Assembly (NCBI GenBank): GCA_013416795.1
Contig: RQSC01000523.1
Coordinates: forward strand, 198,220-211,657
DNA from: Prasinococcaceae sp. CCMP 1430
Taxonomy: Eukaryota > Prasinodermophyta > Palmophyllophyceae > Prasinococcales > Prasinococcaceae
Reading direction: 5' to 3'
DNA: 13,438 nucleotides
In this document: positions 6,550-13,438 of the stretch, one piece after another
How the letters are laid out: each line of letters opens with the position of its first letter
How positions within the stretch are numbered: position 1 is the first letter of the stretch
Made by a program: the position numbers and the translations under genes
Notes under the pieces: model-generated
Databases searched by the model: none
What the model was told of the DNA's origin: nothing
Seen by the model: only the letters and a program-made list of their open reading frames with translations

Positions 6550-7483
6550 TACGATCGTGTTCGTGTCGAAGGGCGCCGGGTGGGTGTCGCTGGGCTGGCA
6601 CGACGGTGCGATCACGGGCGAGATGTTCGGCGCGGACCTCTTCATGGCGGCGGTGCAAAGCGACGGCACGCTCCGCATCGCGGATATGAACAGCAAGAAC
6701 AACGCCGTGCCGAAGCTCGACGACAAGTGCGAGTCGTGCCAGTCGTGCGGGGACAACTTCCTGGAGACGTACGGCAAGTACGACGCGACGAGCGGCTTCA
6801 CGACGGTCGCGTTCGTGCGCGCGATGGCGGCGCCCGACGCGATGGACCTCGACCTCGGTGTGCGCGACGAATGGACGCGCCTACTCGCGGCCTACGAGCA
6901 CGGCGACACCGGCGACTTCTCCGTGCAGCACACGAGGGAGACGCGGCAGGACCACCTGTGGGCGAACTTCTACACCGGCGAGGTGTGCGGACACGACAAG
7001 TACCACGAGTGCCGGCCGGACCGCTCGCCGCCGGGACAGGATGGCACCCCGCTAAAGGAGACGAGAGACCGCCCCGATTGGGAGTGCCCACCGGCGGCGG
7101 CACCGCCGCTGCCCCCCCCTCCCGTGGATGAAGACTCCGGCTCGACCGCCGCTCCTGCTCCCACGGGGGGCGAGGGCGGCGAGGGCGGCGAGAGCGGTGC
7201 TTCCTCCGAAAAGGGCGGCGAGGAGGGCGAGAGTGGCGAGGGTGGCGGCAGTGCCGGGGCGATTGGCGCCGTGATCGCTGTGATCGTTCTCGCCGGCGCG
7301 GCCATCGGGGGCTACTATGCGTACAAGGCGCAGCGGCGGCGGCGATACCTGCGCATGACGCGTGCGTTCATGCTGGACGGCATGGGACTCGACGGCGACG
7401 ATAATTTGGACGGCGTCCTGGGCGACGCGGAGCCCGTGGGCAGCCTGCAGAGCGACGAGGGGAAGAGCGCAGGTGGTGTGTGA
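6329..7483 (+). CDS. DOMON-domain single-pass membrane protein (up to 384 aa; start uncertain)
   Basis: DOMON domains are extracellular beta-sandwiches that bind haem or sugars and often occur in redox proteins. From the ATG at 6329, residues about 55-176 show the DOMON pattern: FERDEAAGTITIVF, GWVSLGWHDG, then GADLFMAAV, DGTLRIAD, and a closing TTVAFVRAM before DLDL. A CESCQSC cluster (Cys134, 137, 140) is inserted after the central strands, and Cys220, 228 and 253 follow. A Pro/acidic then Gly-Glu-rich linker (about 255-309) leads to one membrane helix (309-332), an Arg4 stop-transfer signal (336-339) and a short acidic cytoplasmic tail. This is type I topology, so a signal peptide is expected. 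The only in-frame ATG upstream of the domain gives an Ala-rich leader (about 18-43) that is a poor match, and it runs antisense through pta. An upstream exon or a later non-ATG boundary is possible. No cytochrome b561 domain follows, unlike many DOMON proteins. The stop lies 32 bases from the HEATR5 stop. Confidence 0.75.
   Translation: MPSDVTVLEPAGEVTKTPLAVAAPVSAAAGGAPGAAAGAALDAERVEALAAEAKPLWEEKAFLAFERDEAAGTITIVFVSKGAGWVSLGWHDGAITGEMFGADLFMAAVQSDGTLRIADMNSKNNAVPKLDDKCESCQSCGDNFLETYGKYDATSGFTTVAFVRAMAAPDAMDLDLGVRDEWTRLLAAYEHGDTGDFSVQHTRETRQDHLWANFYTGEVCGHDKYHECRPDRSPPGQDGTPLKETRDRPDWECPPAAAPPLPPPPVDEDSGSTAAPAPTGGEGGEGGESGASSEKGGEEGESGEGGGSAGAIGAVIAVIVLAGAAIGGYYAYKAQRRRRYLRMTRAFMLDGMGLDGDDNLDGVLGDAEPVGSLQSDEGKSAGGV
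7166..7255 (+). repeat. Gly-Glu low-complexity coding repeat (GGCGAG-type)
   Basis: Imperfect GGCGGCGAG/GGCGAG units encode a Gly-Glu-Ser-rich linker just before the membrane helix of the DOMON protein. It probably acts as an extended acidic stalk. Repeat length may vary between strains. Confidence 0.75.
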
Positions 7484-7515
7484 CCGGGTCTCATTTATAA
7501 ACACGTTGACATTCT
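7484..7515. other. 32-base spacer between convergent stop codons
   Basis: The entire gap between the DOMON stop (+) and the HEATR5 stop (-). It is AT-richer than the flanking genes and includes ATTTATAAAC at 7494-7503. It could contain polyadenylation information for one or both genes, but no canonical AATAAA is present. The two transcripts probably overlap at their 3' ends. Confidence 0.55.
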
Positions 7516-10500
7516 TCACTTGCGCGCCGCGGTCGCGAATGCGAAGCCCGGCGTGTTGGCGGGCGCAGCGGGCGTCGCTGCCACGGGCGCTCGCGCCGCC
7601 CCCGGCGTGGCATTGCTCGCGACGCCGGCGCCGAGCGCCTGCTGCAGCTGCGCCTTGACGTTGGGAGGCAGCGCCCCCACCACGGCAGCGAAAGGCACCT
7701 GTGCTGCCCTCGCGAGGCGCTGGATGATGCTGCCCGCCGTCCCTCCGCCGACCCTCGCCAGCGTGGGCAGCGCGACCGACAAGAAGGCCGCGCGCTCGGC
7801 GTCATCGTCGAGCAGCGCCGCGCCGCTCGCAAGCAAGCCCATGTGTGCCACGGCACCGTCATCACTAGCGGCCAGCCGCGCGAGCCTCGCAACGAAATCG
7901 GGGCCCGCGTCTGCGAACGCGCGGCGCGCGAGAGCCCTGTGCGCCGCGCTTCCGCCCGCACCGGCGCGCAGCAGGACGCGCCAGTGCAGATCCGTGCGCG
8001 GCTCACACACGGCCGCCAGCGCCTCCGTAGCGAGCGCATCGTCGGAGCACCCCTCCACGAGGGCGGGCAGCGCGCGGATGGCAGCTGCGAGCGCCGCGTC
8101 GCGATCGGTCTCGCGCAGCAGCATCACTGCCACCGCGAGGAGGAGGTCGGCGTCCGCACTGCCGCCGCCGTCCGCCCGAGAATCAACAGAACAGATGGCC
8201 TCGAAGAGCTGGCTCGCGCGGGACGAGGCCTCCGATCCGTCACATTCGTGCGCACGCACGATCTCGCCCTTGAGCAGCTCGAGCCACCCGGCGCGCAGCG
8301 CTTCCCCGTGAGGCTCCAGCAGCAGGACGTCCACAACGCCCGCCTCAGCCTCCGCCCCAGGTGTGCTCGAGGCGCCTGTGACGCCGGCACGCCACACCGC
8401 GACATCCGCGGCGGCAACGAGCACCTCCCGGCGCACGTGCGCGCCGACCCACTCGGCATAGCCGGCGTACTGCGGCGCGCGCGCGGCGCCGTTCCCCAGC
8501 ACCTGCGCTGCGTGCTTTGCGAGTACGCTCACCACCCTCTTGAGGGATTGCACGTCGCCCGCAGCCGCCTGTGCCACGACGAAGCCAGCTGCCAACTGCG
8601 CGGTGCCCGCGACGACATCGGGCGGCGCAGGAGCAGCGGAAACGCTTTGGTCGCCCCCGTCGCCGTTGGCACTCGCATCGCCGCTGGACGGTGCCGACGT
8701 CGAGTTGCTGCGGAGCGCGCTCATGACCTGCACCTGGAATTGTTCGAGGAGCATGTGGCCCTCGATGTCAGGGTCGGCAGCATCGCGGAAGACACCCATG
8801 AGGCGCACCAGCAGCCGCAGGCCCCACACTCTCAGACCCTGCGCATCGCAAGTCGCTAGCTTGTAGCCCAGCCCGATGGCCTCGCCCAGATGCAGTACGA
8901 GCCACTCGCCACCAGACGACTCTCGTGCCAGCGCGAGGTCAAAGTGAGCACGGTTGTCCCCGACGCTCCCAGGCACGCGCAGCAGGCACTCGGCGGCGAA
9001 AGCGCGCGTCTTGAACCCGAGTTTTGCGTCGGACGCGTCGGCCTCGAGGTGGTCGCTGCTGGACGCGCGCCCGGCTGCGCCGCTTGCTGCACTATCAGGC
9101 GGAGGGGGCGCGGTCGCCACCGCGCCGCTGTCATCATCAGCGCCCCCACCGATGCCGTCCTCGCCGCCACCATCGTCCTCAAAAGCCACATCGCCTCCTT
9201 CGCTTTCACCCCCGCCATCGCTGACCGTGCTGTTGAGCGAAGCGTCGGTCCCAAGCGTGGCGTCGAGTGCTATGCTCGAGCACACTGCAATCCAGCGCCT
9301 CGGGTGCGACTCGCACTGCGTGTCGAGAAGCCGCGTGATAGTCTGCCGCAAGACATCAGTGACGCTCGCCTCCGTCTCCCTGTCGAGCGCGGCGAAGAGG
9401 TCGCGCTCCAGGCCGGCACCCCATGCGTCCACAGCACACACGGCGGGCGCTCCGCTCTCCACGAGATGGCGGAGGGTGACCGCGGCAGCGCGCCGCAACC
9501 GCGGCTGGCGCGAGCGCAGCGTGCGCCGCAGCACGCCCAGACGCGGCGGCATCTGCGGCGCGAAGAGCGCCAGCTGCTGGGCGAACATGACGCTCTCCAT
9601 CGCTGTCGCGGGATCTGATGTGTACTCGCCACGCGCATAGCCCATTGCGTCCTCGCCAGTCACCTCACCGACGACAGCCGCGCACTGCGTGTACACCGCC
9701 GAACCGGGCGTGAGCTCGGGCCCAATCGTCGCAATGCTCGCGTTGACGATGCGCGCGACGCACTGCCCGAGTGCGGCGGTGGTAGCCGCGTCCACCATGA
9801 GCAGATTTGTAGCGAGCTCGAGGACGCTGCGCACGCGGGGCACGTACGCGGCGCCGGCGGACTGGGCCACGAGCGCGAGCGCGTGAAGCGCCCACACATG
9901 GTGATCGCGCCCGTCGGTCGGGCGCGCAGCCGCAGTCATGAGCGCATCCACCGACCGGCCAACTGCCGCCCGAAGCGCCATGCCACCCACCGAGCGGTTG
10001 ATCGACCCGAGCGCGAGTGCTGCTGCCGGAGTTGCGAGGCCCGCAGGGTCCGCCTTGACGCGCTGTGAGAGCACCTTGCACTTGCGCTCGGCCGCGTCGG
10101 CGCCACCAAGCTTGCAAGTCAGGGCGAGGCACTCGGCGCCAGCGCGCCGCAGCCCGCGCCACGGGGTGCCGAGCAGCACCTGGGCTGTCCGGGCGGCCAG
10201 GGCGAGCGCGTCGTTGTCTACTTTGCAGCCACGCGCGGCTGTGACTTTCATCGCGAGTAGTAGCGCGATGGCTGATACCGTCAAGCCGCCGGCCCGTGCG
10301 GTCGCCCTGCTGTGCACGCTCTCCATGATCTGCTTCTGCATGGCGGGTGGGCTCACCGAGAAGCACTGCGCAAGTGCGCGCAGCGCGCAGGTCGTAAGCG
10401 CGGCCGATAAACTCTGCTGCTGCGCAAACGCAGCCTCCGTGGCCGCATCCCAAGAGGCGGCGACGAGCGCATCGCCACCACCGTACTCTAGCGCATGCAG

Positions 10501-13188
10501 CGCGTCCACCTGCTCATCGGCGCCGGCGACCGCAGGCCCAAGGATATCGTCCTCTCGCGAAAGCTCTGAGATGAGGTCAGCGACAGAAGCCCTCGGTTCC
10601 GTCGGCCAACCACCAGCAAGGCCGCCAGAGGCGAGACACAGTGCGAGCAACGCCTTTGCTGCCTTCAGGTGCTCGAGCATCGCGGGCGCACTCTCAGCGA
10701 GTTGTACGGTGTGGAACGCGAGCGCATTCACGGAGTGCGCCACCTGCGGATTCTTGCCCGAGGCGGCCGCGGCACGAACCTCCTTTGCGGTGAGTATCCC
10801 AAGCGCTCCGTCGATGGCACCCGCGGCGAACGCGAGAATGTCGCCTAGCCTGCCCTTTGCCTGGGGACCCGGCGCGTGTGCCCTGGCCTTCGCGGACACA
10901 TACAGAGCGCGGATCGCGCACAGCGCATCTGCGCGCCAGCCGAGCTCCGCGCAGAACGCAGCTGGGGCCTTGACAAGCTCGATCACGCGCGGCTGCGCGC
11001 GCGCACTGAAGGAGGTCGACACCGCCGACGCAATTTCCGTTGCCAGAGTGCCGCTGACTTCGTCGCCATTTCCCTCGAGCGCCGCGACGCTCGCTGCGAG
11101 GGCGTACCCGGCACTCCTCTCTGGCGCTCCCGCCTGCGAGTGATCAAGCACAAGCCCCTTGACCTCAGACATCGCCTGCAGCACAAGCGCGGAGGGCACA
11201 CCATGCTCGAGCTCCTCGGCCGCGTGCAGCAGCGCGCCCGCGGCGCGCGCCCAGCCGTCGAGGGTGCACTCAAGCAAGCGGACCTTTTGCTCCTGCTCTC
11301 TCGTCGCCGCCGATGCGCGGCCAAATCTGGAAGGAGCAGGCGCCGCTCCACGAGCGGCTGCCAACGCGCTGCGCGCGGTATGCAGCACCTCAAATGCCTG
11401 TGCGAGGAGTCCCGTCGCCCTCTCTGGCACTGAACGCACGAGCGCGGCGAGCGTGGCTGCCGCGGCCTGTCGTGTTCGGATGTCCTGCGCACTCACCATT
11501 TCGGTTATGCGCGACTCGAGCTGCTTTTGCAGGCTCGAGTCCGCCTTCCCCAGAGTGTGCAGCGCTACGCTCGTCGCCCTGAGCGAGGTTGTTGCGTGCG
11601 CACCGCTCTGCTGGCGGGCGGGCGCGTTCGTTCTGTCGGCGCTGGTGCCGCCACCAGCTCCGCCAGAGAGCAATTGCGGGATGAGCACGGCCAGCTCCTC
11701 CGGTGGCAGTTGCTGCACACCTCCGGCGCACACCACGTGCAGGATGCACGCTCGCGCGTGCGCCAGGGCATCGGCCGTCTCGGGCGCAAGCGCACCGCCC
11801 GAGCTCTTGCTAGCACCTGCAGCCGCTAGCGAGGATAGAGCTTCCGAGCAGAGCTGCCGCGCATGCGCGCCCTTGCCGCATGCGGCGGCCGACGCGACCG
11901 CCACTGCCCATGCCTCCGCCACCCCTGCACGCACGCGGGCAGCCGCCGCGCCGGGCATGCGCACGCGCGTCCCGAAGGGCTGCGCCAGGTATACTCTCCA
12001 CGCCTTATCCACCTGCTTAGTGAGCTTGTCCCTGTCCCTCCCCGACGTCTTCTCGAGGATGGCGTGCACCTCATCCGAGCTGGCGCACGTGACCAAAGCC
12101 GCCAGCGCGCGCACGTGCTGCGCACGGTAGGCTTGGTGTGCAAAAGCGTCGATGCCTGCGTCACCATCTTCACCATCATTGCCTCCGCTCGTCGACGCAC
12201 CCGCCCCAGCCTCGAGCGCGCTGATGCACGCAGTGGCGCACTGATCGAACGAAAGCGTGGCACAAAGCGCCTTCTCACCTGCACCGCTGACGCACAAATC
12301 AGCCAGCACCGCCGCCGCAGCAGTGCACACGCAAACCTCCTTGTCCGCGGCCCCTACCCTGAGAGCGAGCTTGAGCGCCGCCTCGGAGCTCTTGGGTGAC
12401 ATGCTGCGCCCCGCGCCGCTGACGCACGCGGCGATGCATCGCAAGGCGGCCGCTCGCACGCGCGGCTCGGGGGCCTTGGTCGCGTGCCGCGCACATAGCA
12501 TCACTGTCTCATTGCACGGGCGCGCGAGCTTCGAGCCGAATGCGCGCGACACGGCGCCGATGCACTGAAGCGTCGCGATCCGTGCGGCCTCGGGCGACTG
12601 GTAGGGCGCGTCAGCGAGGGGTCATGTGTGGGGTTAAGGGTGTGTGGGTGTGGGTGTGGCCTAGTCAGAGCCGGGAGCGCAGAGCCACCGATCGGCGGTC
12701 GTGTACAACTAGAAGTCATCGTGCAATCTGGCAGTGATCCGAGGCTCCAGGCGGTCGCGGCGCACCTTATCAAATGCCTTCTGCTCGATGGTGCCCTGCC
12801 ACTCGCTCATCCTCGAGTACATGGAGATGCTGTCGCCGACGGAGAGGAGCGTGACGAGGCACGCGGTGCACAGCGTCCGCAGCAGAGGGCCAGGCCCGCG
12901 CGCCAGCAGCGTGCACAGGAGGTCCTCAGCGCCTCGCTGCTGCGATTTCAGCGCGTCGGCATCCACATCGGCGCACTCGATCGCGGCCACGCGCAGTGCG
13001 CGAAGGGCGGCCATCGTGCGAGGCTCGTCCAGCGGCGGCAGCGAGGCCAGTGCCTCGGCGATTCCATCGCCGCCGCCGCCGCTGGTGCCAAAGAGCGAGC
13101 GGTTGCTCTTCTTCTTGATGGCACCCGGCGCGGGCAGCGGCGCCACCGCGGCGAGCGCGCCTGCCGCCCGCTCGAAGGCCTCCGCCAT
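7516..13188 (-). CDS. HEATR5/SWEETIE/LAA1-family HEAT-repeat protein (exons 13188-12766 and 12597-7516; about 1834 aa)
   Basis: HEATR5 proteins (Laa1 in yeast, SWEETIE in plants) are very large HEAT-repeat proteins. The animal and yeast members work with the AP-1 clathrin adaptor in endosome-Golgi traffic. Exon 1 encodes 141 residues, exon 2 encodes 1693. The N-terminus matches the family pattern: a [20 protein letters not shown] block, then after the intron an [14 protein letters not shown] block and alpha-helical Ala/Leu repeats throughout. The C-terminal third has the most diagnostic region: [18 protein letters not shown], then [24 protein letters not shown], and [17 protein letters not shown], as in plant and animal HEATR5. 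An acidic Gly/Asp/Ser linker at about residues 1255-1335 precedes it. Total length is slightly below the usual 2000-2200 residues. The start is the only ATG before the conserved block, 114 bases from the atpA fragment. No membrane segment or catalytic motif is seen. Confidence 0.88.
12598..12765 (-). other. Spliceosomal intron in the HEATR5-like gene (168 bases)
   Basis: On the minus strand the donor is GATAAG|GTGCGC (intron starts at 12765) and the acceptor is CCCTACCAG|TCG (intron ends at 12598). It is phase 0, and joining the exons restores the HEATR5 N-terminal pattern, while the unspliced frame hits a stop (TAG) at 12709-12711. The 3' half carries CACACCC repeats and a CCCTTAACCCC word. 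On the plus strand this reads as GGGTGTG repeats. Confidence 0.85.
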
Positions 13189-13302
13189 CGCCGCACGGCC
13201 TCTGCGCGCGCACGTGCGGCGACGGCGGGGCCGTCCCTACACTCGCGCGCTGAAAGTCTCGCCTCCGGACCGAAGCGCGCGGCTGTGGCGGCAGAGGCCT
13301 AC
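13189..13302. other. Short spacer between the atpA fragment and HEATR5
   Basis: Only 114 bases separate the last recognisable atpA codon from the HEATR5 ATG. In frame, the atpA reading continues through about 21 unrelated codons to a TAG at 13237-13239. The spacer must include the HEATR5 promoter or 5' UTR. It shows no TATA-like element and no remaining atpA coding sequence. Confidence 0.55.
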
Positions 13303-13438
13303 GCGGGACACGGACAGACCGACGTTGATCGCAGGGCGGATGCCGCGGTAGAACAGGTCGGTCTCGAGGAAGATCTGGCCGTCAGTGATCGAAATCACGT
13401 TGGTGGGAATGTACGCCGACACGTCACCGGCCTGGGTC
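13303..13438 (-). CDS. atpA: Mitochondrial F1 ATP synthase alpha subunit, internal fragment (partial; runs off the window)
   Basis: Forty-five residues match the most conserved part of the F1 alpha subunit: [39 protein letters not shown], then LSVSR. The ETDLFYRG form is the mitochondrial type; chloroplast alpha has a different sequence there. In the enzyme, alpha forms the non-catalytic nucleotide sites of the F1 hexamer, and this segment includes the Arg-finger region (SVSR). The 5' part lies beyond the window. After SR the next bases are GTAGGC, which is both a valid splice donor and the Val-Gly codons expected next. The following family sequence (about 130-140 residues to the C-terminus) is absent from the remaining 114 bases before HEATR5. 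So this is an exon whose partner is not in view, a truncated copy, or an assembly break. Confidence 0.88.

Noticed and set aside
7494-7503. ATTTATAAAC as a TATA box
   Set aside because: It lies between two convergent stop codons, where no transcript is expected to begin; a 3'-end role is more likely.
9938-11143. Plus-strand open frame (401 codons) opposite HEATR5
   Set aside because: Ser/Ala/Arg-rich antisense of alpha-helical HEAT repeats, with no domain.
12619-12660. GGGTTAAGGGTGTGTGGG as an interstitial telomere repeat
   Set aside because: The units are irregular GGGTGTG rather than a telomere repeat, and they lie inside a well-supported intron.

Overview
This window looks like nuclear DNA from a very GC-rich, compact eukaryotic genome, most likely a unicellular alga or other protist. 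The evidence is two GT-AG introns in frame with conserved or membrane-type coding sequence, a mitochondrial-type ATP synthase alpha exon, a HEATR5/SWEETIE-family trafficking protein, and genes packed tail to tail with about 32-35 bases between stop codons. A nuclear atpA argues for a lineage that has moved this gene out of the mitochondrion. I cannot name the group: a haptophyte, ochrophyte, bicosoecid or green alga would all fit. Because GC is so high, most long open frames are antisense shadows of real genes.

Layout, left to right. 1-285 is non-coding, with G-runs and then an AT-richer patch. 286-579 (+) is a small unrecognised protein. 580-1387 has no gene I can support but contains an AT-rich island. 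1388-2506 (+) is a multi-pass membrane protein of unknown family, with one clear intron and a missing 5' exon. 2542-3708 (-) is an endonuclease/exonuclease/phosphatase (EEP) superfamily enzyme with all its key residues. 3709-4251 is an intergenic region with a second AT-rich island. 4252-6549 (-) is a full-length bacterial-type phosphate acetyltransferase with a likely mitochondrial presequence. About 6329-7483 (+) is a DOMON-domain single-pass membrane protein. 7516-13188 (-) is a two-exon HEATR5-like protein of about 1834 residues. 13303-13438 (-) is an internal fragment of the mitochondrial F1 ATP synthase alpha gene, cut by the window edge on one side and with no visible continuation on the other.

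The genes do not form an obvious pathway. Pta (acetyl-CoA/acetyl phosphate) and ATP synthase are both energy metabolism, but this looks like ordinary eukaryotic gene order. The most notable points are structural. The heads of pta and the DOMON gene overlap on opposite strands, so both N-termini cannot be simple. The atpA reading frame breaks about 110 bases before the HEATR5 start. The AT-rich islands between genes share short motifs. I see no convincing sign of a mobile element, CRISPR array, RNA gene or undescribed multi-gene system.
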